Source of the DNA: Pinguiococcus pyrenoidosus | Lineage: Eukaryota > Sar > Pinguiophyceae > Pinguiochrysidales > Pinguiochrysidaceae | Direction: 5' to 3' | Assembly (NCBI GenBank): GCA_019677205.1 | Contig: JAAMXY010000040.1 | Coordinates: forward strand, 248,001 to 312,000 | Length of the DNA stretch: 64,000 nucleotides | Shown: positions 21,348 to 31,786 of the stretch, one piece after another | Layout of the letters: each line of letters starts with the position of its first letter | Numbering within the stretch: the first letter of the stretch is position 1 | Translations under genes and position numbers: made by a program | Notes under the pieces: generated by a model | What the model saw: the letters and a program-made list of their open reading frames with translations, nothing else | Told to the model about the DNA's origin: nothing | The model's database searches: none

Positions 21348-24300
21348 ATGGCGGCGTCACCCACCTCGCATGGCCTCGGAGAGCCTTTTGAGGACCCAGA
21401 CTCTGACTCTGAAGACGAGCAGCAGCTGCGGTATCTGCTTCAGAGGCTGTCCGCGGAGGGGGTGGAGCGCGAGAGCAATCTGTACGACCTCTCTTCGCGA
21501 GACGCGGACGATGACACGCAGTACGACGACGAGGACTTCGAAGTAGATGACGAAGGCGACGGGGAAGATCGAGAGGAAGCGCAAGGCATCGCTGAGGACG
21601 TCGATGACGCCGAGGACAGCGACGAGTCCGACTCCGACTCCGACTCCAGCGCTCCGAACCGAGCAGAGGGGGCCAATTCCAGCCTCATGGCGTTCCGCCA
21701 GCGCCTGCGGGCGCAGCGGGAGAGGAATGCGGCGGAGAGCAAGCAGCTTGGCTCCGAAATCAGCAGCATCGACACAGAGAGCATCGCGAACAGCGCCGTG
21801 CTCTCTGCGGTGGACAGCCGAACTTCACGCGGGTCTTCTCCGCTTCGGAAACCATACGTCCGCGAACCAAGAAGTCCGCGGAGCACGTACGGAGAAGCTG
21901 CGGCTCCAAGCGCGCGGAATCCCATGGCTCCACCGAGCATCCCGGGCCCCTCCACACCTCCAGCTGCCTCCGGTCCGACCACGCCTCGTGGCCCGCCGCC
22001 GCCGGCGGCGACGCCACCGGCCGAGGCGGTGAAAAGCTATCGTAGTCCACCTCCGGCAACGATGGCAACACGGGCAGAGGCTTTGGAGGACTACGGTGGC
22101 GTGCCTCCGGCACCAGCAACACCTCAGGCGGACTCTGTGGAGGACTATCGTGGTCCACCTCCGGCACCAGCCATACCTCAGGCGGACTCTGTGGAGGACT
22201 ACTCGGATGCAGACGACGTCGATGATGACACCGCGCTGGAAGATCCTCGCGGCCGCACGCTGCTCATCATGGACGTCAAGTACGGCGGTGGGAGGCGGTC
22301 CAGCCTAGTCGTGAGAGAGAAGGACACGCCCGAGGGCCTTGCAGAAGAGTTTGTGGGAGTTCATGGCCTGAAGGCGAGCTACGCGAGCGCTTTGGCAAGA
22401 CACATCAAGATGAGCATCCAGCAGGCGCGACTGCAAGAGGCTCAGGCGGCCGATCCGGCGAGGGCGTCTCCCGTGGCGGGATCCGGGGAACGCCAACGCG
22501 GCAGGACACCAAACGAACCCCCTCCGAGGCGACCGGAAGCAGAGATTCACGGAGAATCGCATGAGACGCTACGCAGTCGACGACGGAAGGATGGTGGAGG
22601 GAGCGAGGAGGGGGAGACGTCGGCGGCCTTCGGCGCGACGAGCCAAATCGATCGAACAAGTCTCAACGGCAGCGCCACACCGGCGGGCTACGGTGAAGAG
22701 GACGGCGGCGAAGAAGAGGAAGAAGAAGAAGAACAAGAACAAGAACAAGAACAAGAACAAGAAGAATGGTTTGACGACAAGCTGAATGCGAACAGCGCCT
22801 CGGAGAATGCTTCGCAGAACGGCAGCGGGATGGCAGGGGATTCTTTGTACGAGAAGCTGAGTTCGGAGCTACTCGCGGAGGAAGCGTGGACGAGCAAGGA
22901 TTTCGCGGAGCTCCCACAGTCTCGCGGAGCCGTGGTTCGCCCGCAGAAAACATCGAAGAGGCGACGGCGGGGCCGATCGGCCACGCGGGCGCCGCGGACC
23001 TCGAAAGAGTTCCGCACGGAGCAGCGCAAGAGTAGAACCTGCCACCGCCTGTACGCGGAGGCGCTTGCGCAAAGGCTGAGACAGCAGAACAGGCGGATGA
23101 AGCACGAAGAGCGGTTGGGGCGGCACATCGAAGCGAGCAGAGAGGAGCTACGTAAGAGAATAAGCAGGAAGAATCATCACAGGGCGCAAGATGATCGATT
23201 CCGAAACCCGGGGGAAAGGCTCTTTGCCCAAGGGGTCTCGAAACGAGAGCAGTTCATGAAGAAGGTGGCAGCGAAGCAGCGCCAGGGGACCGAGGAACGA
23301 ATCCAGGAGTGGACCTGTCCGAAGTGCACCTTTGTGAACGACCTCAAGGATCTGACGTGCATGCGGGTCACGGGCCGGGCAGAGCCGCTGATGGACGGTG
23401 TCACGAAGTCATACTGGGTCTACAGTGCAGTAGATGTGGATGCGCACGGACTGTACGGAAGGGAGAGCAGCGAGCTCAAACGCTGCGGCATACCTCGCCC
23501 AAAAAATCTCTTCCGGCCTACTCTCACCTCCAAGCAGACGCAGAAGATCGTCCGGCAGCAACGATTGCGATCCGGAAGCCGGAGTCGCTTTCGCGCGGAT
23601 GTTTACGCCGATTCCGCGAGAAGCCTCAGTCCGTCCATGGTCAGCGTTCGCAGCAGGAGTCGCGCTCCCGAGGCCGAAGGGGGAGAAAGCCCGTCCGCTC
23701 CAAAGCGGGCGCAGGCTTCGAAGAATGTCAGTACCCTCGAGGGCCAGCAGCCGCCCGCCGCGGAGAGCATCTTTGATGCGCTTTACGAGTCGGGCGGGGC
23801 GAATGCAAGATCGCGACGGGCGCTTGAAGCAGTCATCGACGAAGAAGAGGAGGAGCTCACGTTCCACCCACAGATTCCTGCGCGGAGTAAAGCTCTCGCT
23901 TCCATGAGATTCGCCGCCGAAGAAGATCGCCTGGAAGACAAGGCGCAAGAAAGCCGGCAGCTCCGCAAGAAAAGCGCCTTGGCAAGGGCCCGCCAGAAGG
24001 CGCGGCAGCGGAGTCAGCAGGCAACGGAGATCCGTGACGCATTCCGTCGGCAAAGTCCCCCGGATGATAACGACGCGGGCCATCTGTCAACCAGCTCGCC
24101 AATGGAGCAGCCTGACGAGGACGATAGCTTCACGGTGCGATCCAGGCGAAGCCGATCCATGTCGACGGTGAACCGGCTCGTCCGCGACGCCGATAGCCGT
24201 CGAGAGAAGCTCAAGACATTGCAGGACCAGGCAGCGGCGATAAACGGCTGCACGTTCCAGCCCGACATCGGCGTCAATGCTCTGAAGCTCGCGGTAGATG

Positions 24301-25415
24301 AAACCCAGGAGGACATGAGCACCCGGCTCTCCTACGAGTTTCAGAACCGCAGGGAGAGGCTCATGGAGATGAAGGCCAAGCACGATCGAGACGAACTAGA
24401 GATAGATCCCGTGACCCGGCAGCCGCTCTGGAGACCTCGAATCAGCAAGTCCGTCTCCAACGGAGGTTGGAAGACAAAGCCTCGCGCCGCCGGGAACTGG
24501 GATGACTCGTTTCGCATGGACGTGCATTCGAAGCTCTACGTAGAAGCGAAGAAGTCGCGCGAGCGTGCTGCAAGGCGGGATCAGAAAGCTGAATCGGACA
24601 TCAGGTCCACCGCGAGCACGAAGCGGACCTTGAGAAAGTCGGACGATCTGCTACGGCAGCGCGAGGCAAAGGCTCTGTCGGACGTGTTCGACATCCTGCT
24701 CGAGGACAGCAAGCAGAAAGCCGAGAACGCCTCCAGTGCGATCAACAGCAGCTTCCGGGATCCGTCCAATCGAGAGAGGCTCGTGGTGGAGGAGGAAACT
24801 CAGGATGGTGGTGTGGAAGGTGTCACCGAATGGCTCGACTGTCAGACAGCGGATCCCACGGTTCTGGTGCAGCATCCGTCGCTCTCCAGGCTCTGTGGCG
24901 ACCTGGTGAACCAGCTTGGCGATGCTCTGCTTTCTCGCAAGTACTTCGTTCAGTCCATGCACGACACTCTGCGCGAGTACCGCACGCAGCAGCGAGGGCC
25001 AACGGCGTCGCTCCTTGCCCCCAAGAAGGGAAGGCGTGAAGCGGAAGAGGCACAGAAGGAGGCCGAGAAGGACATGACCTACCGACCTACGATCTTCACG
25101 CGGAGTCAGACGCTGGCCGCATTTCGCGGTCGGCAGTCTGGGCGAAGCATCATTGACCTGCTTTACGCAGAGCAAGAACGCTACGCGACCCGCCGCCTCG
25201 TCAGGAAGGCGGACGAGGAGAAGCGCATCATGCAGGAGTGCACCTTCAAGCCTCATCTTGAGACGAGCAGTGGGAGCTTCAAGGTGAAAGCACGGTACCC
25301 GAACGAGCGTTCGTTTGACGGCGCAGTCAAGGCGTGGCGACCTTCGTCCACGTGGGTGGGTCCTGTCTCGATTCCGGATGATGTGGCAGCCGTCGCAACG
25401 GCCGAAGACGCGTAA
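21348..25415 (+). CDS. 1,355-residue acidic, repeat-rich protein with TFxPxI motifs
   Basis: One uninterrupted reading frame from ATG 21348 to TAA 25415; I do not recognise it as a named family. Residues 1-120 are strongly acidic and Ser-rich. At about 240-290 an 18-residue Pro-rich unit (PPPAPATPQADSVEDYRG) is repeated. Residues about 301-360 look like a small ubiquitin-like or PFU-like fold (LLIMDVKYGGG then LAEEFVGVHGLK); this is inference. An alternating Glu-Gln run follows at about 455-475. At about 654 a RanBP2-like knuckle starts with WTCPKCTFVN but lacks a fourth Cys. The C-terminal half repeats basic helices of the type LYxEAxxxRxxxx before short motifs: LTFHPQI (837), CTFQPDI (967), LWRPRIS (1026), MTYRPTI (1242) and CTFKPHL (1296). 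Such motifs occur in protist cytoskeletal or flagellar proteins as far as I recall, so a structural role is possible but unproven. Confidence 0.85.
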   Translation: MAASPTSHGLGEPFEDPDSDSEDEQQLRYLLQRLSAEGVERESNLYDLSSRDADDDTQYDDEDFEVDDEGDGEDREEAQGIAEDVDDAEDSDESDSDSDSSAPNRAEGANSSLMAFRQRLRAQRERNAAESKQLGSEISSIDTESIANSAVLSAVDSRTSRGSSPLRKPYVREPRSPRSTYGEAAAPSARNPMAPPSIPGPSTPPAASGPTTPRGPPPPAATPPAEAVKSYRSPPPATMATRAEALEDYGGVPPAPATPQADSVEDYRGPPPAPAIPQADSVEDYSDADDVDDDTALEDPRGRTLLIMDVKYGGGRRSSLVVREKDTPEGLAEEFVGVHGLKASYASALARHIKMSIQQARLQEAQAADPARASPVAGSGERQRGRTPNEPPPRRPEAEIHGESHETLRSRRRKDGGGSEEGETSAAFGATSQIDRTSLNGSATPAGYGEEDGGEEEEEEEEQEQEQEQEQEEWFDDKLNANSASENASQNGSGMAGDSLYEKLSSELLAEEAWTSKDFAELPQSRGAVVRPQKTSKRRRRGRSATRAPRTSKEFRTEQRKSRTCHRLYAEALAQRLRQQNRRMKHEERLGRHIEASREELRKRISRKNHHRAQDDRFRNPGERLFAQGVSKREQFMKKVAAKQRQGTEERIQEWTCPKCTFVNDLKDLTCMRVTGRAEPLMDGVTKSYWVYSAVDVDAHGLYGRESSELKRCGIPRPKNLFRPTLTSKQTQKIVRQQRLRSGSRSRFRADVYADSARSLSPSMVSVRSRSRAPEAEGGESPSAPKRAQASKNVSTLEGQQPPAAESIFDALYESGGANARSRRALEAVIDEEEEELTFHPQIPARSKALASMRFAAEEDRLEDKAQESRQLRKKSALARARQKARQRSQQATEIRDAFRRQSPPDDNDAGHLSTSSPMEQPDEDDSFTVRSRRSRSMSTVNRLVRDADSRREKLKTLQDQAAAINGCTFQPDIGVNALKLAVDETQEDMSTRLSYEFQNRRERLMEMKAKHDRDELEIDPVTRQPLWRPRISKSVSNGGWKTKPRAAGNWDDSFRMDVHSKLYVEAKKSRERAARRDQKAESDIRSTASTKRTLRKSDDLLRQREAKALSDVFDILLEDSKQKAENASSAINSSFRDPSNRERLVVEEETQDGGVEGVTEWLDCQTADPTVLVQHPSLSRLCGDLVNQLGDALLSRKYFVQSMHDTLREYRTQQRGPTASLLAPKKGRREAEEAQKEAEKDMTYRPTIFTRSQTLAAFRGRQSGRSIIDLLYAEQERYATRRLVRKADEEKRIMQECTFKPHLETSSGSFKVKARYPNERSFDGAVKAWRPSSTWVGPVSIPDDVAAVATAEDA
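22098..22206 (+). repeat. 54-bp coding tandem repeat
   Basis: A 54-bp unit encoding an 18-residue Pro-rich segment ending in DSVEDY is repeated nearly exactly, with a diverged copy upstream. The two best copies differ at only a few bases, which suggests recent slippage or duplication inside the 1,355-residue protein gene. Confidence 0.75.
22725..22764 (+). repeat. (gaacaa)n coding microsatellite encoding Glu-Gln
   Basis: A hexanucleotide gaacaa run preceded by gaagaa units encodes a Glu stretch followed by alternating Gln-Glu. It stays in frame and is likely length-polymorphic. Confidence 0.85.
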
Positions 25416-25741
25416 GATCGCCAAAACAGGCAGGCAGAAGGGAGGGACCTTCTGCGAGATGGGACGCGGTCGAGAAGAAGACCAACGCCGGCTGGCGGGT
25501 GCAAGGACGGAGACGATGGAGTTGAAGAAGGCACAGAAAGCGTGGCTGCAGGCGTGCTGGAACGAAGGACTGGTGGACTCGTGACGTGAAAAGGATCGCG
25601 AAGATAGTTAGATAGATAGATTCGCCGCATGACAGCTTCGCGGACAGGAGCGATGATGGACGCGCTAGGCTCTCTCAAAACAAAGCAAGTCGGGTGCAAA
25701 AGTCTATGCTTCTTGTCTGCTCCGCACTTCCACCTGCGCTT
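25416..25741. other. Convergent 3' intergenic region
   Basis: This is 326 bp between the stop codons of two convergent genes. It includes a short tagatagata run near 25605. I see no gene and no strong terminator-like structure. Confidence 0.5.
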
Positions 25742-27064
25742 CTATCCGCTGCTTGCCCGTAAAATATTCTCTTCTTGCGTGTCCGAGTCCCTTCCGAGGA
25801 ATCCTTGATCTTCGGGAGCCGCGAAAGCCACTCGGAGTTTCCGCCTACGTCGGAGGCCGTGGCGGGCGTCGATCAAGCAAGCGAGCATGTCCGCCGTGGC
25901 GTCAAGATCCTGCAAGGGCATGTAGTGTCCCTCTCTCACTTCTTCAAACTCGAAGGGCTCGCCCGCAGGGCCTTGCAAGGCTTGTTGAAGGTACACAATG
26001 TCATACGGTCCGAGGAACTCGTGCCGATTGCTGAAGATGTAAGTTCCCGGGCAGCGAGACTGCTCGTACTGCCCGATCCACGGCGCGGTTCCTCTCATTC
26101 TGGAGGCGACGTGCATCTCCGGATTGAGCAGGGGATGCAGGTCCGTCGGCGTGCCCTTGAAAAATCGTGCCTCCGCCTCTGGAGAGAACGCGAAGCACAC
26201 GTCGCCGTCTTCGGTCTCCACCAGGCCGTCGTCCATCAACGCTTCGAGTACCTGATGGCAGGAAGGGGTTGAGAAGGCACTGAGGGCATTCGAGGGCTTC
26301 CTTTGGGAGCCCCCTGCCACGACAACCTTGAAGCTCATGCTCACCTCCGGATGGAAGCTCTGATAGAGCCGGCGGCTCAGAATGTACTGCGTCGCCTCCT
26401 CAAAGGACTCGAAATGCGATCGTCGTCTTCTCGCGCGGATGACGAGCGGGAGCAGCTCCATGAGCCTTAGCTTCTGCAGCAGGAGGATGCCTGCTCGCTT
26501 CATCGGGTGGAAGAGGGGGCTGTCGAAGAGCACGAGGGAGTCGAAGAGCCCTGGGACGCGGGTGCTGGCGGCGTACAGGAGGGAACCGCCGAGGCTATGG
26601 CCAAAGCCGACCACCGCTTCTCCTCGGAGGCCTTTCCTCGCCCGAATCGCGGCGGTGATCACCGCATCGATGGCCCTCCGCCAGTCCTCCCCCGCGTACG
26701 GATACACCTCCACGGTGTTCGTGGTGACATCGCCCATCTCGCGCATCCGATCCATCAGCGGCTCGTAGCAGCAGCTGGGCACCCCGTTGCAGCCGACACA
26801 CACCACGTGAGCACCGCTGCCTTCGCGTCCCGGTCGCCGTCGGGCTCCTCTAAGGAACTCCGCACTGGGCGGGGCCTGCCACACGGGCACAGGCACGGGA
26901 CCGACGAAGGAAGAGAGGCCTCTCTGCGCTTTCGTGTCGCGCCGACTTCGAACTTTGACGGACGCGGAGGCGGCACGACTCCCCAACGTCGCGGGCCCAA
27001 GCGGACCTCGCCGCGTATACTGCCAAGAGGCGCGCATGTACACTCTTCGCGAGCAGATCGACAT
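25742..27064 (-). CDS. Alpha/beta-fold serine hydrolase, family not assigned
   Basis: The start is the ATG at 27064 and the frame stays open to 25742 (440 codons). The nucleophile elbow is GFGHSLGG (GxSxG), and the likely catalytic His lies in EGHYMPLQ near the C-terminus. An upstream VVCVGCNGVPSCCYEPL segment would supply the oxyanion strand. The Arg-rich N-terminus before the fold could be a transit peptide. A 75-bp in-frame segment (26252-26326) has a pyrimidine-rich end and AG. Removing it joins MSFK to VLEALMDDGLVE and gives a smoother 415-residue protein, so it is probably an intron, although its GTTGTC donor is weak. Substrate cannot be inferred; lipase, thioesterase or DUF1350-like are all possible. 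It diverges from TVP23. Confidence 0.8.
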   Translation of the reverse strand: MSICSRRVYMRASWQYTRRGPLGPATLGSRAASASVKVRSRRDTKAQRGLSSFVGPVPVPVWQAPPSAEFLRGARRRPGREGSGAHVVCVGCNGVPSCCYEPLMDRMREMGDVTTNTVEVYPYAGEDWRRAIDAVITAAIRARKGLRGEAVVGFGHSLGGSLLYAASTRVPGLFDSLVLFDSPLFHPMKRAGILLLQKLRLMELLPLVIRARRRRSHFESFEEATQYILSRRLYQSFHPEVSMSFKVVVAGGSQRKPSNALSAFSTPSCHQVLEALMDDGLVETEDGDVCFAFSPEAEARFFKGTPTDLHPLLNPEMHVASRMRGTAPWIGQYEQSRCPGTYIFSNRHEFLGPYDIVYLQQALQGPAGEPFEFEEVREGHYMPLQDLDATADMLACLIDARHGLRRRRKLRVAFAAPEDQGFLGRDSDTQEENILRASSG

Positions 27065-27693
27065 CTCCGGCGTTCAAATGACGCGTTTAAGCAGCCACCG
27101 CTCTGATCAGCTGATCGCGCTTTGGAGGGGCTGCAGAGCGCCAGATTCCAGCTTGAACGCCTTATAGCCCTTCCACCCTGCAGCTCGGACAGAAGGCTCA
27201 AAAGGCGGGAAAGCCGCTCCGACGAAATGGACGACGCGCGTTTGTGGCGCTCGAGCGGCGTTGTGAAGTTGGCCGCTTCTGCCGAATCCTGAGACTGGAT
27301 CCAGCAAAGTTTCTGAAAATTCCTCTCGCCACTCTCACCGAAAAGTCATTGGAACTTCGGGAAATCGAACTCATTTTCAGAGACTCGGCTGGCCTGCGGC
27401 CAATGAGAACATCCTCTGGAGAACACCTTAAATGCCTGTTTCATTGGTCAGCAAGAGGCGAAAGAGAGAGAGAGACTGGGAGACGTCGAAGAACGCAAAC
27501 CTCTCCGGAGTTTCCACGCGATTTCCGAGCGGATACTTCACGCGGTGCGCCTGTGCGTTTTCCCTGGGTGCTCTGAGCCTACCGAAGAGGTATCGGACCA
27601 GCGGCGGTGAGATTTGCGGCGTCGTGACCGCAGAGTGCGCGGCGCTCCCGTTTCGGAAGAGCAAGAGAGTGGAAGTGGGAGTTCACGGACGCG
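27065..27693. promoter_or_regulatory. Divergent intergenic region, hydrolase / TVP23
   Basis: This is 629 bp between two start codons on opposite strands and presumably holds both promoters. A gagagagaga-type purine run occurs near 27462-27480. I see nothing else. Confidence 0.5.
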
Positions 27694-28715
27694 ATGAGTG
27701 GCAAAGATGAGTTGGAATTCGTCAGCGTGGGCAACACGGACTCCGGAGCGGAAGGCGCGACGTGGACACCGGCCGATCCGGTGGACTCTTCGGCGCCCAA
27801 GATGACCGCAGAAGGCGGCCAAGGCGCTTTGGGGTTTATCCGCAGGTATGTCTTTGCCGCTTTTGGCTTCTTCCCGGCAAGCTCCGCCTCTTGAGGCCGA
27901 GGGATTGGGCAGGGTGAGGGTCTGGAGTATCGACGATCGGCTCTCGCGCATTCCGCGATGACGACGCAGTGAAGGAAGTTGCTGTGGAGGCTCTCCCTGG
28001 GTGGCTGGGTTTGTCGCCTCTTCGCAGCTTCGGAGTTGCGCTCTGGGCCTTGTGGGCTGATCGGGCTTTCTTCCTTGCTTGCGTGTCTTGTCGTAGTGCG
28101 AGACACCCGGGGGCGGCCTTCTTCCATGTGTTCTTCAAGGCTTTGGCGATCTTCTTCTTCATGTTCAGCTCGTGGATGGGCCTGTCCGATTTCTACATCT
28201 TCGTGACGATCGTGTGCATTCTGCTGCACGCCGCGGACTTCTGGACGGTCAAGAACGTCACCGGTCGCCTGCTGGTGGGCCTGCGATGGTGGAACATGAT
28301 CAAGCCCGATGGGTCCACGGAGTGGGTGTACGAATCATTAGACAACATGGCGGAAGTGGACAAGAACGACTCCAGAGTCTTCTGGTGGGCGCTTTACGGC
28401 ACGCCGGTCGTCTGGACGGTGTTCTTGTTGTATGAGATCATCCTCCTTCACCTCGAGTGGCTCATCATCATCGGCGTGGCGCTGACATTGAATGGGGCGA
28501 ACATCATCGGCTACACACGGTGCTCTCGGGAAGCGCAACGTCGCGTGAGCAGCTTCGTCCAGGACACGACGACCATGGCGGGGGCGATGAATGTGCTCAA
28601 CAACACGGCCATGACCGGCTTCTTCATGAGCGCTCTTGGGGTGAACACCAACAGCAACGCAGCCAAGAGCCGAAACAGCGTCGGCGCAACGCAGAATGGC
28701 ACGGCCTTCGTTTAG
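27694..28715 (+). CDS. TVP23: TVP23-family Golgi membrane protein (FAM18)
   Basis: TVP23 proteins are multi-pass membrane proteins of the late Golgi, first found with the Tlg2 t-SNARE compartment, and they act in vesicle traffic. Exon 1 is 27694-27845 and exon 2 is 28097-28715, with a 251-bp GT-AG intron; phase 2 closes and gives 256 residues. The family hallmark DFWTVKNVTGRLLVGLRWWN is present exactly as expected, preceded by HPGAAFFHVFFKALAIFFF. Four hydrophobic segments are visible: two before the hallmark and two after (GTPVVWTVFLLYEIILL and LEWLIIIGVALTLNGANII). The C-terminal tail is Asn/Ser-rich and cytosolic-looking. Identification is secure. Confidence 0.95.
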
Positions 28716-28955
28716 TTCCAGATGAGAAGCGCTCCCAAAAAGCGGTGAAGCCTAAGCTTTCGTACAGGCTGAGTCGATGCGGTGTGCAGCGTGCGGTATG
28801 CTTCTCTCTGGACGTGTGGTGGTACCACTTGCTCTGGCGGACGAGGAAGGCATGTACAGCTTACTAGATAATGAGTTGATGCTGCGGAGGCCCATGGGCC
28901 TCGAGGACGGGGGCATTGAGGCAGCTTAGTCGTTGCGTCATTGCTACATCAAGCT

Positions 28956-31060
28956 TCATGATCGGCTGCCGGGTCCTCGGGATGTGGCTGCCTCCTCCAC
29001 GCCGTCAACTGCTGACGACGCCTTGGCGTCTACCTCTAAGACCTTGTTGAAGTCGGCGATTGCCTTGTCGAACTCGCCGAGCTTGTCGTACGAGATCCCA
29101 CGGTTGTGATAGGCATGGCCGTTCTCGGGATCGCGGCGAATCGCCTCGGTGTAGTCGGCGATGGCTTCCCGGTATCGCTTCACCTTGGCAAAGCTGTACC
29201 CCCGGTTGTTGTAGGTCCTCACGCTGTCCGGCTCCAGGCGCAGCGCTTGCGTGTAGTCCTCGATGGCCTTCCCGTACTCCCCAACCTTCCTCCAGGCGTA
29301 AGCTCGATCGTTGTACGCAGCCGTGTAGGACGGGTCCCGCAGAATCGCCTGCGAGTAGTCCGCGATGGCCTCGCCATACGCCGAGAGCATCCTCCTGCAG
29401 AAACCGCGGTTGTGGAAGAAAGCGGCGTTGCTGTCGTCGATTGCAATCGCGGCGGTGAATTGCGCAATCGCTTCTTCATGGCGCTGCATGTGCCCGAGGA
29501 GGAGGGCCCGGCTGTGAAAGATCGGCGCAGCCGACGGCTCGATCGTGCAGGCCACTTCCAGGTCGCGCAGCGCCTCCTCCAGACGGCCCATCTTCTCCAG
29601 AGTCAGTGCGCGGTTGTGCAGCACGTTTGCGTTGCTTCCCTGCATGCTCAGTGCCGCCGAGTAGTCCCGCAGGGCGTCTTGGAGCTCTCCCATGCGATCC
29701 AGGCAGAAGGCACGGTTGTACAACGCCTTGAAGTGCGAAGGATCCAGCCTCAGCGCCCGCGAGTAGTCGGAGATGGCGCCGGTGAAGTCATCCTGCTTCC
29801 GGCGGCAAAAGCCCCTGTTGTGGTAAAAGTCGGCTTCCTGCGGTGCCAGCTCGATCGCCTTCCCGAAGTCCCGAATCGCCTCATCGAACCGCCCGGCACG
29901 ATCCAGGCTGATTCCCCGGTTGTAGTACGCGTAGGCGTTCTCCGGATCGATGGCCAGAGCTTGGGAGTAATCCCGGATCGCATCGTCCACGCGCAGGAGC
30001 TTGTCGTATGCAAACCCTCGATTGAAGCGCGCCTTGAGATGAGATGGGTCCGACTGCAGCGCAAGCGTGTATTCCCGGATGGCCCCAGCAAAATCGCCAG
30101 CCCTTCGGAGCTGGAAGCCTCGCGCATGGTGCTCGTCGGCCTTAGAAGCCTTCTGCCCCGCTGCGGATCCTGGCATGGCCTTCTCGCGTCTGGGGACAAC
30201 GGGCGCGGCTCGCGACGTGGTGGGAGTGCCTTCCACAGGCACTCCCGGTCCACGGCCGTCCCTGCCCAGAACCGGGGAGAAAAGCTCGAGCCCGCGATCC
30301 ATGGGAGCGGGAGGCTCCGGCGATGCTGGGCTCGACGACGGTGTCGACGCGAACCTCCCCTCGAGGCTGGCGTCACCGCCCTTTGGCGGCATCATCACCT
30401 GCGTGGTCGCTTTTCCAGAAAGGGGCCTGCCACTTTCGGCCTGGGAATGCCTTGGCATGTCCTTTTTGAGCGCCACGTTGTAGTCCTCGATCGCGCGAAT
30501 GAAGTTTCCCTGGGAGTTGTAGCATGCTGCCCGTGCATACGCGGCGCTGACGTAGTCTGGATCAGCGTCGAGCACCTTGGAGAGGTCCACTATCGCCTCG
30601 TCCACCTGGCCTTGCATCTGGAGCACCAAAGCGCGGTAGTACAGCGCATCCAGCAGCCGTCGGCTCGGCTGGCCTCGGCGATCGATGCGTCTGAGGACTT
30701 CTTCAAAGTCTGACCTGGCGCTCTGGTACTCTTTCCTCCGGAAGAGGCACGTTCCGCGAACGAATCGGGTGTTCACGTCCTCCGGGTGCTGCTCCAGAGT
30801 TGCACTGCACTCGGCAACCACTCGCTCCAGGTCCAGCGATCGCCTCGCGAAGTGATTCCGCCTCAAGCTCTCTCCCCTTGCAGATGCTGGAGTCTTCGTG
30901 GCGCTGCCGAGTTGCAAGAAAACGAAAGGGAAGAGCACGGGTTATCGTCAAAGGTGTATTGAAGGAGAGGAAGTCGAGGTGCTTTGGACTGCGGAAGGTA
31001 CCTGGAGGTGGGAGATGTCGTTCGCGCTCGCCGTGGCGGGGCTCTCGCAGCTCTCTCCAT
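28956..31060 (-). CDS. Tetratricopeptide-repeat protein, at least twelve TPRs
   Basis: Exon 1 (31060-31002) encodes an Arg-rich leader beginning MERAARAPPRRARTTSP. A 98-bp intron follows and exon 2 (30903-28956) holds the rest; the phase closes to 668 residues. The body is a run of 34-residue TPR units with the consensus A-x-YNRG-x-x-x-x-x-G-x-x-x-x-AIxDY. There are about three before a Ser/Pro-rich linker (about residues 165-270) and nine or more after it. No enzymatic domain is visible. TPR arrays bind partner proteins, often Hsp90/Hsp70 tails or assembly clients. The acid-poor, Arg-rich N-terminus could be a mitochondrial presequence; that is inference. A GTG at 30938 would open the long frame without exon 1, but the splice model gives an ATG. 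Confidence 0.88.
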
Positions 31061-31786
31061 TTCGAAGAAGCGCGTATCTACAGGTCTTATCGAGCGCCTT
31101 CAAGCGCCTTAAAAAAAAGTGCTGCGCCGTGATGTGCAAAGCTGATCTTCCTCGTTTGATCCCGAAAGAAACTACGCCTGCGGCGCAAGGCACCAAAGCA
31201 GCTCGGGATCCTGTCCTTTCCTCTTACTACCGCGTAGCATCGCTGCTCAAGGCAAGTAAGGCAATGCCGGGTCGATGGCCTCTGGGAAAGGGTGGCGGGG
31301 ACGGGGCCTGTGGCGCTTACAAAGGCGCAGAAAGGGCAGAAAGGGCAGAAGTACAACGCTTCGGGGGTGCGCAGCAATTGTTCCTGTAAAGATCCTACCT
31401 CTTCACCTAGAATGAGATTCATCGTTACTTGATATCTACATATTACGTTTATTGTACTGTCCTTGCTGATACTTTGACCAATGTGGATGAGTTATTCACA
31501 CACCTTCTCGAAAAATAGGCCTGATTCCGTCCAATAACCCTCTCCCACAACTGAAAGGTGAGCCATTCAGAGCTCTCAGAGTTTAGTGGATGAGTTCCGT
31601 AGCCCATAACAAAACTGTTTAAGCATTTTAGAAAACTCTATGGACTTGCGAGAGCCATAGTTGCGGAGAGCAAGGCAATCTCTTCTATCTCCGCTTTCCC
31701 CCCTCTCTTTTGCGCCTTCGGACAAGGCAAACCGAAGCTATACAACAGATCATCCAGTCGCTCAGGCCTCCACGCGCGGGGTCACC
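31061..31786. promoter_or_regulatory. Divergent intergenic region, TPR protein / VTI1
   Basis: This is 726 bp between divergent starts, presumably with both promoters. The part at 31400-31640 is visibly more AT-rich than the flanks. A short ggcagaaa direct duplication sits near 31328-31352. I see no gene. Confidence 0.5.

Noticed and set aside
29106-30713. 535-codon plus-strand frame opposite the TPR gene
   Set aside because: It is periodic only because the TPR repeats on the other strand are periodic; the translation matches no family.
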